In this document: in pieces, positions 36,534 to 47,600 of the stretch
How the letters are laid out: every line of letters begins with the position of its first letter
Numbering within the stretch: position 1 is the stretch's first letter
Assembly (NCBI GenBank): GCA_003255025.1
Contig: QANY01013583.1
Coordinates: 1,791,194-1,855,193 of the forward strand
Length of the DNA stretch: 64,000 bases
Direction: 5' to 3'
From: Datisca glomerata
Lineage: Eukaryota; Streptophyta; Magnoliopsida; Cucurbitales; Datiscaceae
Notes under the pieces: generated by a model
What the model was told of the DNA's origin: nothing
Database searches by the model: none
Seen by the model: the letters and a program-made list of their open reading frames with translations, nothing else
Made by a program: the position numbers and the translations under genes

Positions 36534-39500
36534 ATGTCTACTATGGGCAGTCCTATCACTGTTTTACTTGCACTTGAAAACTTTAATGGTGATAATTTCA
36601 TAAGATGGAAGTAAAATTTGAATTTGATGATAATATATGAGAACCACAAGTTTGTTGTTACTGGGCAATGTCCTGAGGAGCCCGCTGTCAATGCCCCTAA
36701 GAATGTTAAGGACAAGTTTGATGTTTGGATTATGTCCAAAAACAAAGCTAAGTGTTACATGATTGTGAGCATGAATGATATTCTGAGAACCAAGCATGAA
36801 AGCATGAAAACAACCTATGAGATTATGGAATCTCTACAGACGATGTTTGAGCAACACTCTGATCAAAATCATCATGAAGCTACTAGGAGTTACATGAAAA
36901 CTAAGATGAAGAGAAATACTTCTGTGTGTGAACATGATCAACATAATGCATGAGTTAGAAGTACATGAGGCTACCATTAATTAGTGAGCTCAAGTCAGCA
37001 TTATGCTTGAATCACTTACATCTGCTTTTTCTACATTCACCACCAACTATATTACGAACAAGTTGAAATTCAACATGACTCAACTGTTGAATGAACTGCA
37101 TACTTTTGAGTGACTCAACAATAGTATGACCAAAGAGGGCGAGACAAATATTACTGAACAAAAGCCTTCTTCCAATGTTGTTAAGAATAATAAAAGGAAG
37201 AAGAACAATGGTAAGGACAATAGTAAGAACAAAAGAGGAAAGAAAGCTAAAACATCACCCAAGGCCAAGAAGAATAAAGGAGACATCTAACCCAAGGGGA
37301 ATTGTTTCCACTATGAAGTTGAAGGTTACTGGAAGAGAAACTGTAGCAAGTATGTCTTCGAGTTGAAAAGGAAAGGTAAATGTGATTTACTTGTACTTGA
37401 AGCTTGTTTAGTAAAATATGATTTATTATCCTGGATATTGGATTCAGGAGTCACTAATCATCTATGTTCTTCTTTGCAGATGCTTGATTCGTCAAGGGAT
37501 CTGGGTGATTGTAAGGCGATAATGAGAGTTGGCAGTAGTGCACTTGTATCAGCAAAAACATTGGAGACATTCCATTTCAGCTTTGGAAATATTTTTTTTG
37601 TTTTGAACAATGTTTATTTTATTTCTGGTTTTTCAAGAAATTTAATTTCTTTATCGTTATTGCATGAACAATTATTTGATATTTCTTTTATTAATAATCA
37701 GATTATTATTTCGAAGAATGGATCCAATATTGGTCATGCAAAAGTTTTGAAAAAACTGTAAATGCTTAAATCAACTGAATGTTCGTTAAATAATTCAAAT
37801 TTGTTTAAAGTAGAAAATCCTAAAAGTAACAAATGACAAAAAGTTTCTCATGATGACGACACATATCTATGACATCTTAGGTTTGGACATATTAATCTAG
37901 GTAGATTAAATCGATTAACAAAGCATGATATTTTGAGAGAACTAAAAGTTCTCATTTGTGAATCTTGTCTAGATGGTAAAATGACTAGGAGACATTTCAC
38001 TAGAAAGGTCCAAAAAGCCAAAGAACCACTTGAGCTAGTACATAGTGATGTTTGTGGACCGATCAATGTTCAAGTTAGAGGTGGGTATGATTATTTCATC
38101 ACATTTATTGACGATTACTTTAGATATAGTTATACTTACCTAAAACATAGAAAGTCTGAAACTTTTTGAAAGTTCAAAGACTTCAAAGTTGAAACTAAAA
38201 AGCAATTAGGTAAATCTTTGAAAATACTTCAATTAGATCATAGTGGTGAATACTTGGATTTAAAATTTAAGGATTACATGTTGGAGTATGGCATTTTATC
38301 CCAACTCACAACACCTAGAACACCACAGTAAAATGGTGTTTCAGAAAAGAGAAACCAAATATTATTGGATATGGTTAGGTCGACATTAAACTACTCATCA
38401 GTATCATTCACATTCTGAGGATATGCACTTCAAACGACAACCTACATTTTGAATATAGTGCTTTCTAAGTCTATAAGCAAGACACATTTAGAGTTATGGA
38501 ATGACTTCAAACCTAGTTTACGTCATTTTCATATATGAGGGTGTCCATATCACGTTCTTAGACCCAAGACTAGAAAGTTAGACTCAAGGTATGAAGTGTT
38601 TATATTTGTTGACTATGCTCCAGAAACAAGAGGTGTGTAGTTTTATAATCACAATGATCAAAATGTGTTTGTAGCGACAAGTGTCACTTTCCTTGAATAT
38701 GACTATATGGAAAATTACAAACCTCAGAGCAAAGTAGTTCTCGAAGAATTTGCATCCAATGAGATCAGACCACCTTTATCATTAGCTGATAAATGACAAA
38801 TCATAAAAATCATTGTTCCTGTTTAGGAAACTCATGTGCAACATCGTAGTGGGAGGGTTGTAAGACAACGTATTCGTTATGAACTCGAGGCACAAGTCCT
38901 AATGTCAAAAACTGATAAGGATGATGCATGAACCTTTAAAGAGGCGATGGAAGATCCTGAAAAGGAGAAATGATAAGATGTCATGAACCAATCATTGGAA
39001 TCAGCGTATTCCAATTCTGTCTGAGAAATTGTAGATCCACCTGAAGATGTCAGGGGTATTGGATGTAAATGGATTTTCAAGAAGAAAATAAGTGCAGATG
39101 GAAAAGTAGAGACTTTTAAGGCACGGTTAGTAGCCAAGGGCTATACACAAAGGGAGGGAGTCGATTATGAATAGACATTCTCCCATGTGGCCATGTTAAA
39201 TCCATTCGCATCCTTTTGTCCATAGCCGCTAGTTTTGACTATAAGATATGACAAATGGACGTCAAGACAGCTTTTCTTAATGACTCTCTTGAAGAAAACA
39301 TCTATATGATACAACCAGAAGGGTTCGTACAAAATGTGCAAGATCATAAAGTATGCAAGATACTTAAATCCATTTATTGATTAAAGCAAGCATCTAGATC
39401 TTGGATCCTTACTTTTGATGAGATTATAAAGTCTTACAGCTTCAAGCAAAATGTTGATGAAGCTTGTGTTTATAAATACATCAAAGATAAGATAATAGTT

Positions 39501-40484
39501 TTCCTAGTTCTCTATGTTGACAATATTCTACTAATTGGGAATAATGTAGAAACTGTGTTAAAAGTAAAGAAGTGGTTGGCTAAGAAATTCTGAATGAAAG
39601 CTTTGGGAGAAGCGAGCTATGTTTTAGGCATCCAAATCCTAAGAGATAGAAAAAACAGGCTCTTGACACTTTCTCAGACATCTTATATTGATAAGGTGTT
39701 GGAGAGATTCTCTATGGAGAATTCCAAAAAAGGTCTACTGTCGACCAGACATGAAATTGTCATTTTCAAGAAGCAGTCCCCTAAGACACCTCAAGAGGAA
39801 GAAGATGTGCGAAAGGTTCCTTATGCTTCAACTGTTGGTAGTATCATGTATGCAATATTTCGTCAATACTAGACATCTGTTATGTAATAGAAATTGTTAG
39901 TTGTTATCAGTCAAATCCTGTTTTAGAACATTGGATTGCACTAAAGCATATTCTCAAGTATCTTCAGAGAATGAGAAATTATATGCTTGTTTATTCAAGT
40001 GGATACTTGAACCCCACTCGATATATTGATTCTAATTTTCAATCAGATAGAGATAGTCAAAAGTCAACGTCTCGATCAGTTTCACCCTAGGTGGAGGAGC
40101 TGTAGTGTGGAGAAGTATTAAACAATTTAGTATTTTATATTCCACTATGGAAGCTGAATATATAGCGGCTTATGAAGCTACAAAAGAAGCGGTATTACTC
40201 AAAAAGTTCTATACTGATCCAGAACTAGTTCCAGATATGGACAAGCCACTGATCCTATACTGTGACAATAGTGGGGCGATAGCTAATTTCAAAGAAGTGA
40301 GGAGTCACAAGGAGACAAGCACGTTAAGAGAAAATATCATCTTGTAATAAAAATTGTACACTGAGGAGGTCTAACAATTATGAAGATAACATTATATTAG
40401 AACCTAGTTGATCCATTTACCACGACACTTCCTGCGAAATCATTTGAGAGTCATGTGCGAAATATGAGGTTGAGGGAGATGTGA
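36534..40484 (+). pseudogene. Ty1/Copia gag-pol polyprotein, decayed
   Basis: Single Copia polyprotein in domain order gag, protease, integrase, reverse transcriptase, RNase H. Gag starts MSTMGSPITVLLALENFNGD (36534). The zinc knuckle near 37302-37347 reads CFHYEVEGYWKRNC, with Tyr replacing one Cys and the His. Protease: WILDSGVTNH (37427-). Pre-integrase: YL-stop-HLRFGHIN. Integrase: SDVCGPINVQ, FITFIDDY. Reverse transcriptase: FKARLVAKGYTQREGVDY, and the catalytic YVDD is YVDN (about 39513). RNase H: STMEAEYIAAYEATKEAVLL and LYCDNSGAIA. Many in-frame stops (for example after FEQHSD...HNA, and TGG to TGA in the pre-integrase) and frameshifts are visible. It is followed by a purine-rich stretch and the 3' LTR. 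Confidence 0.9.
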
Positions 40485-41912
40485 CATTTGCTTTGGGTCA
40501 TGTGAGAGATTGTTGTGTATAGTGCCCTCAAAGCATGTGTTTAGACAATTTTAATATAAAACTACATTTTTCTTATAATTGTTCTTTTGAATTATTATTA
40601 AATAATTTATATAATATCTGAAAATTTTATATTCATTAATGAGACTATGATCTTGTATAAGTACAAAAAATTAAGATCATAGATAATGAATAAAATAGTC
40701 TCCAACATATTAAAGTATGGAATCTTCATGAAAGGTTGCTAGTACGATTTGCTAAGCATTTTGAATGCATGTGATCTAGACCCGGATTACTGATGTGGAT
40801 AGATATCTTAGTGAAGTACTTTATATAATTAGATTATATAGGACAAGTCCGATATAGATTAATATCTATATCAACTTACTGTTTATCATAAAAATTTAAT
40901 ACACACCAATCTGATGATCGTATGTAGATCGGTCTAAATCCTAAGTACTCATGAACTTCTATACATGTCTACTGGATCTTTTGATTCACTCGTTAGGGTT
41001 TGTTTGTAAAATAGACTAGTGACTTTTGTTTCTGAGATACAGTGATATGGATGACTTGAAACATGATCTTACAAGATTTGGAATTTAAGCTTTCCCAATG
41101 GATCGTATATTGGTTCCCTTAAGTGTTGATAAAACTAAATAGTTATTGAGCTCAAATTTATAATACGATTATAAATTGGTCGTTCACTAGTGAATTAATG
41201 GTACAGAAGGAGCAATAGGTAATTGGAAAGGTAAAACGATCAATTTGACCGCCTCTAATTTACGAACCAATAATTGGAGGACAAAACTACATGTAGTGAT
41301 TATATCAATGGACTACACGAGATTACTTGTAAATATATACTGTAATTACTAAAAGTGTAATTCCATATTTTAGTGGAATAACAATAGAATTAATAAAGGA
41401 AATTATTTAACTAAAGAGTTTAATTAATAAATCTGGTTTACTAGAGCTTATAATTATGTGTTCATGGTCCCCGAATCACCTTTGTACTAAATAGTATAGA
41501 GTGTGAACATTCCAGGACATGAGAAAAAGGCTAGCTTGCATAAGGAATTAAATTCTGGAGCAAGTATATAATTATGAGATAATTATGTGATATTAATTAA
41601 TTAAAAATTAATAATATTATTTATTATAATTTTCATAAATTACAAATAAATAATAATATCGAACATGTCTAATTTCTCTTTATTACATAAAGAAACTGGC
41701 CCAGTACACCAAACTTCCTTGTCGATCGTCTTTCTGTAAATCTCCACGCACCCATTTTCAACTCCTCAAAGCTATTCACCACAACCCCATAGGCTATTGA
41801 CTCTGCTTCTCATTAATATAAATAATAAATTACATGATAATTATCACGTGGTATATTAGACTGCTACATGTCAGTCTTTGATTTTTAATCAGAGATTGAC
41901 AGGAGTTACTGT

Positions 41913-42516
41913 TAGAGATGTTCAAAAACCGTCCAGACCGAATAATCCGATCCGGACCGGACCGAAGTTGATCGGTCTAGATGGTTTTTTCTCATATTTG
42001 GTCAGTTCGGTCCTCCTTTTAGAGAGAACCGAACTTTCAGTTTGGTCCAGAATTTTAACCAATTCTGGACCGGACTGACCAGACCAACTGTATAATATAT
42101 ATAAATGCTTTTTCAAGTAAAAAGTGACTTTTCCCCATTCCCACATCGGAAAGAAAATAGAGAGTTAAGGTGGGAATGAGTTATAAAAGTACCACATCTA
42201 CCTCCTCATGATGAAGTAAGCGTCCACATGTGTGTGCTATTAAAGCATGCCTTGAAATAAGCTGTATTTATCACGCGTATAATATGTTCAATGTATTAAC
42301 TGTGTATTAAATTTTTAATCTGAAAATTACGTGTATTTATCACGCGTACTTAGACCGTAAAATCCGTTCGAACCGACCGTTGAAGTTCGATCTGGTCGGT
42401 TTGGATTTTTTGTAGTGTCTTAGTCGGTTCGGTCCTCCATATAGGAGGATCGTAATTTTCAGTCTGGTCTCATTTTCTTCTAAAAATATGACCAGACCGA
42501 CCGTTGAACACCCCTA
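41913..42516. mobile_element. hAT-like MITE inside Copia LTR
   Basis: 604-bp element. Left end TAGAGATGTTCAAAAACCG and right end, read inverted, TAGGGGTGTTCAACGG. It is flanked by 8-bp duplications GTTACTGT (41905-41912) and GTTACTAT (42517-42524), 7 of 8 identical, as expected for hAT. Inside, ACCGAACCGA/CGGTTCGGTC-type repeats on the two sides form a long imperfect fold-back. No transposase. Confidence 0.75.
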
Positions 42517-42620
42517 GTTACTATAGTGCCACATGGCATTACAGTAACACGTGGCACACAGTAGTGTCATGTGACACTGCAATGTTGCACCAATTGTAGT
42601 GGATCACAATGCAATAACAC
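42517..42620. repeat. Short palindromic CACATG/CACGTG cluster in LTR
   Basis: Repeated TGCCACATGGCA, ACACGTGGCAC and TGTCATGTGACAC motifs spaced by ACAGTA, the counterpart of the richer clusters at 58105-58235 and 62210-62335 in the inverted LTR copies. Confidence 0.7.
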
Positions 42621-43303
42621 ATTAAATAAATAATTTATTATTTACATCCAAAAATTATGGGAGCCTTTAACCTAGAATATACATATTGATAATGTTCTAT
42701 TTTTTGCCTCCGAGAGAAACACAAACAATCATAACCTAAGTGAACAATCTTATCAATTAATTGTTAATCGAAGCACTGTGAATTTTAATTCTCTCCCAGA
42801 GTTCTGTCTCAAATAATATTTTTCTAAAATCTCTAGATCTCATGTGTTAAGTACATCTAGAGACAAAAAGGTAACTTTGTTATATTCTACGTGTGCACAC
42901 ACGTCCTAGTGTGTTTGAAGATTGGCTTAGAAAATCTTAGTGTGGATCTCATTGTTCGTCGTTCGTGGGATCTCTTGTTCGTTGTTGGCAAGTATGCTTG
43001 ATAGACTACAAATTGCATTATTCATATATTTGTATGTCTTTAGATTTAATGTATAGATGTATGATAGGTCTAATTCAAAAAAGAGTTTTTTTAATTAAAA
43101 AGATTTTATCTTTGGGATTTACGACGATGCGATTGTTTACCGTTTTATAAATAAATTCAATTTAAAAAAAACCACCAAGCCTTCCACCGTGCAACGCCGT
43201 GGATTCTAACAAACTCTCCTTACCAAGCAGTTGGTGACTTGTATCGAAATGACAATAGCAACATTATGATGTCCGTCATGCTCCAAGTCCAGATCATTCA
43301 ATT

Positions 43304-45110
43304 CTAGCGGGAAACAATAACGGAGAACAATCCCTCCCCATGTTTGATCAGTTGTTCGATGTAGTCTTTAAGCTGAAAACAATCCCTCGTGTAATGTCTA
43401 TTGCTCCAATGAAAGTAGCAGTAGTTGTCTTTATCCTTGTAGCTTGGTTTCTTTGTAAGTGGGGCTGGTCTCTTCAGCCAAGGCTTGTCTTTGATCATAT
43501 CCAGGATTTTGTTCACTGGGATGGTCAGCGGTGTATAAACCTTATCCCTCGGGTGTACCTTGTTTGAGTCCCGCCTTCGGTATCCCATCCTGTTTGCTGC
43601 TTTTCTCATTTTCTCTTTTCGTTCTGTCAAAAAAATTTCTTTCGGATACCGAACTCCTTTCCCACTTCCTTGACTCCTTAGTCTTTCATTCATCCGCTTT
43701 CAGTAGGATTCTTTTTTCCTTTTCAAGAGTGATGTAGGCATGCGCCCGTTAAAAGGATTCTGCCATGGACAATGGTTTCATCTTGGATAGATCTTCGAAC
43801 AGTGGTGAGTTTGGGTCTAACCCTGCCTGAAGGCAAGTCTGGTAACTCGATCATCACCACACTCAACTTTTACCATTTTGTCCTTAAGTCTGTGAATGTA
43901 TTCACGTACCGACTCCCCTCTCTTAGCAGAAATTGTCAAGAGATACTATGTGTCCTCCATGATCGCCCAATAGGTAGAGCACTATTCTAGGAAGATAGAA
44001 GACAACATTAGTAATCGAATGCACAGGAAGGGAATGATACCATTTCAAAGTTGTCTAGTCCAAACTGGTGGGGAACATCATGCACATCAGTTAATCCTTG
44101 TGTTGATAAAACACCCTTACTTGTCTGAATCACCGGAGGTGGTCTACAGGATATGTTTTCTCTTCGTAGAATTTAAACCAATAGTAGGTAGAACTTGTTA
44201 AATACCACGAGGCAATGGTATCTAATAAGTTTTTCTACTCAACTTCTTTTATTGATTTTCTATCTTTGCCATCCTGCTCTTTATATCTATATTTCATTTT
44301 TGAATTGGAACTTTTTTTTCGTTACATTCGAATTTGATTTCACTTTATTATTCACATTGATAGCCTTTACTTGTGTCCTAGCTCGTCTGAGAGCTAGATT
44401 TGCCTCAATTGTTTGCCTCTTGCCTCCAATATAATTCAATATAGATAGATATATACACATATATTTTCCCCTCGTTCTATTATTTTTCTCATGGAATTTG
44501 GAGAACTTGAACGGTCGATTCTTTTTTTTTTGTCTTAGCTTCCACCTTTCATAATGAAAACAGAGAAATGCTTTACTTGGGTACGGGTGCTGTCAGGATT
44601 TCAGGGCTCAACAGAGTACGGGTGAGGGATTCGAGGTCAGTCATTCTCATACTTCCCTGGTTTCTCATCTCCATCATTTTCCGGTCCAATAATTCCTCCA
44701 CCGCCTCATTCCTTATGACCTGGGACTGACGAGCTTCGCATGTAGCCTCTTTCACATGGTTTTGGGATTAGACTTCTACTTCCTCCCATTCTACGTTTCT
44801 GTTGTCCTCGTGGTTCTCCTATCATACATCTTGCTCATTTCTCCTAGAGCAGATTTCTCATTCCTCATTATTCACCCTTTAACTGACATCAGCACGTGTC
44901 CTTGCCAGCTCTTGCTGAAGCATGTTGATCTGGTCCTGCACAGTCTTCCATGTGGCGTAGTACCTCTATGTTCCTCTTTTCCCTTTCCTGCATTCCGTTT
45001 AGGATTGTCTGTAGCATTTCTATCGGTGGAGTTGATTGATCCACATGATCATCTCCGTTTCTGATCCCGTTGTCCTTATTCAGGGCTGCGTTTGATCTAG
45101 TTTTAGGCAT
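43304..45110 (-). pseudogene. Gypsy (Tat/Retand-like) gag, decayed
   Basis: Minus-strand gag from MPKTRSNAALNKDNGIRNGD (45110) to the zinc-finger region (43693-43304). The retrotransposon gag core is recognisable around 43950-43750 (AKRGESVREYIHRLKDKMVK, DDRVTRLAFRQG). The 3' part reads YTPLTIPVNKILDMIKDKPW, then CYFHWSNRHYTRDCFQLKDY, the CX2-HX-HX-C type finger usual in this lineage, and ends LFSVIVSR. A linker (44755-44573) has LESLTRTLLSPEILTAPVPK. Stops and frameshifts separate the pieces. The element is cut at 43212 by the end of the Copia LTR, so its pol is missing. Confidence 0.8.
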
Positions 45111-45153
45111 ACTTAGTGTTTCCAGAGTGGATTTCTCGAGTTTTTCTTTCGAC

Positions 45154-45171
45154 ACGCAATGAAAGCACCAA
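45154..45171 (-). other. Candidate gypsy primer-binding region
   Basis: TGGTGCTTTCATTGCGTG on the minus strand matches the TTGGTGCTTTCATTG motif that typically follows the 5' LTR in Tat/Retand-like elements, about 45 bases before the gag start codon. Confidence 0.5.
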
Positions 45172-45330
45172 AATATAAAGGAATTTTTCCTCCACACCAA
45201 TAGAGTCTTTATTAATGATCAGTAAGAAATGACGAAGAGATTAGAGAGTGAGAGAGAGATAGTAGTCAATGCACTAAGTAATTTTTTAGTTGTACTAAGT
45301 TGGATTCCATCTCTCATTTATTACACAAGC

Positions 45331-45340
45331 CCTTATATAG
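45331..45340 (-). promoter_or_regulatory. TATA box of the gypsy LTR
   Basis: CTATATAAGG on the minus strand, followed by AATAAATGAGAGATGG, a plausible transcription start and polyadenylation region, 220 bp upstream of the gag start codon. Confidence 0.5.
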
Positions 45341-45448
45341 CCCCCAAAGTGTAGAATAAATAATAATTATACTATAAAATAGTAAAGCAGGGGAATGGTC
45401 ACCCTCTCCCTTATGTTTTCGGAGGTTTCATTATACCTATACGATTTT

Positions 45449-47352
45449 TATTGGGGGTTATGCCCTATAAGCATGTGTATCGATATTTTGATATAGAAAT
45501 TAAAGAGGATTATATTTTTCTTATAATTGTTCTATTAAGTTATTGTTGAATAATTTATATAAATATTTGAAAATTTCATATTCATTTATGATATTGTATT
45601 AGTACGAGAGGATTAAGATCATAGATAATGAATAAAATTGTCAGCAACATATTAAAGTATGAAAATTTTAATGAATGGTTGCTAGTACGACTCACTAAGT
45701 ATTATAAATGTGTGTGATCTAGATCCGGATCATTGATTTGGATAGACATCTTAATGAAAGTACTTTATATAATAAGATTATATATGATAGGACCGATGTG
45801 AATTAATATCTTTATTAACGTACCGTTTATCATAAAGATTCAATACACATCAATTCGATGATCATATGCAAATAAGTCTGAATCCTAAGTAGTCATAAAC
45901 TCATATGCATGTCTACTTAATCTTTTGATTCACTCGTTAAGGTCTGTTTGGTAATCATGCTAGTGACTTTTAGTTCTGGAACTAAATGGTTATTGAGCTC
46001 AAATTTATAATAAGATATAAATTAGTCATTTATTAGTGGATTAATGATACTTAAGGATCAAGAGGTAATAAGAAGCGTAAAATGATAATTTTGACCAGTT
46101 CTAATTTACGAACCAATAATTGGAGGACGAAACTACATGAAATGATTATGTCAGTGGACTACATGAGAATACTCTGTAAATACCTGTAAGAGTGAATTCC
46201 TATATTTATAGTGGAGTAATAATGAAATCAATAAATAAGATTTATTTAATTAAATAATTTAATTAATAATATGGTTTATTGGAGCTTAGGATTATAGGTC
46301 TGTGGTCCCCAAGTCACCTCTATACTACGCTGTCAGTGTATGAGTATTTCAGGACATGAGAAAAGAACTGACTTGCAAAAGAAATTTTTATTCTTTGGCA
46401 AGTACATAATTGTGAGATAATTATGTGTGATTAATTAATTAAGAGTTAATTAATTGAATTATTTATATATTTATATATAATTTTCAAAAATTATATATAT
46501 ATCAACTTTTTTAATTATCAATAAGTGAGACAAAATATTTAATTTGTGAAATTAGATAATATTAGATAATAATTTAAATCAACTAAATCTGTTATTTATG
46601 AAATAACAGATAAGTTAGTTGATAAGGATAATAAGATATGTTAATTTTAAATTAACTGATATCTAGATAATTATCTGAATAAAATAAATATTCATTTTAT
46701 CTATAAAAATATGATACATCATTATCTAATATATATACATATATTATTCTAATGACCTGAGTTGTTGAAAGAAGATGAGAGAATCAGTTGATCAGATCAT
46801 CAGTTCGTCAATCAAGAGTTGAATTGAGAACACGATTGGAGTCAGAGAGATTTTCTTTTGTGATTAAACGTTAATCAAATCTCTAAAAGAATAATCATCA
46901 CGTTCTTTTAAAGTTATTCCCAGTAAATCTATAGATCTCATGTGTTGAGAACATCTAGAGACAGAAAAAAGTATCTTGTAATATTTTATGTGCCCACACA
47001 CGTCCTAGGGCGTTGATGATTGACTTAAAAGATCTTAGTGTAGATCTCAGATTCTACTGATCTTGGAATGATTTCGTGGGAATGGAGGATCGATCGGTTT
47101 TTGTAAAGACACTTTATATATAATACACAAGAAGTATATGATTCATAACTTTGTATGTTATAAATTTAACTTATAAATATATAATGGATCCTGACTGATT
47201 GATAAATAATTTTCAATAAAAGTTTTTATTTGGTTATCGTGGCGTTATACACGTTTTATTTTATTAAAAGATTTGATTTTTATTAAAAGTAATTTTTTTA
47301 AAAGGTCGCGCGCCTCCACTCTTCGGTCGCGCACGCGCCGCGACGACCAGTA
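45449..47352 (+). mobile_element. Solo Copia LTR (copy B)
   Basis: 1904 bp starting TATTGGGGGTTATGCCC (TG mutated to TA) and ending GCGACGACCAGTA (CA mutated to TA). It is flanked by ATTTT (45444-45448) and ATTTC (47353-47357), a near-perfect 5-bp target duplication. It matches LTR copies A, C and D but has no internal region, so it is a solo LTR. It lacks the palindromic TGCCACGTGGCA cluster found in the other copies. Confidence 0.75.
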
Positions 47353-47600
47353 ATTTCACCCATACTTATGGGATTTTTTGTCAATCGTGGGCGTCTTCAC
47401 TTTGTTCATTCCTTTCAATCGTCTCGTTCCCAGTCTATTAGCTCCCAAATCAGTCATAGTCACATGATGCTCTCTTATGACTCGAGCCTATTTCTCCCCA
47501 TTCTCGTGCGGCGGGGATCTCCTCACCGCTTCTTCATCGATCCTTCTCGTCCACGTGGCATATTGGATATATTTTACCTGTTCAAGCACAATAATATTCT

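Larger units (their letters stand above)
40511..43211 (+). repeat. Copia 3' LTR (copy A)
   Basis: Starts TGTTGTGTATAGTGCCCTCA directly after the GAGATTG end of the polypurine tract and ends GGATTCTAACA, giving TG...CA borders. It shares long stretches with LTR copies at 45449-47352, 57383-59657 (inverted) and 61476-63833 (inverted), for example AAGATCATAGATAATGAATA and TCATGTGTTAAGTACATCTA. It is longer than the other copies because of a 604-bp MITE at 41913-42516. Confidence 0.8.
45172..47600 (-). repeat. Gypsy 5' LTR, split by a solo Copia LTR
   Basis: 45172-45448 carries a minus-strand core promoter (TATA box at 45331-45340) upstream of the gypsy gag. The LTR continues beyond the inserted Copia LTR from 47353. 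The outer boundary is not defined; about 47600 is an estimate. Confidence 0.5.

Noticed and set aside
43340..44434. Plus-strand frames across the second gypsy element
   Set aside because: Shadows of the minus-strand gag zinc finger and core.
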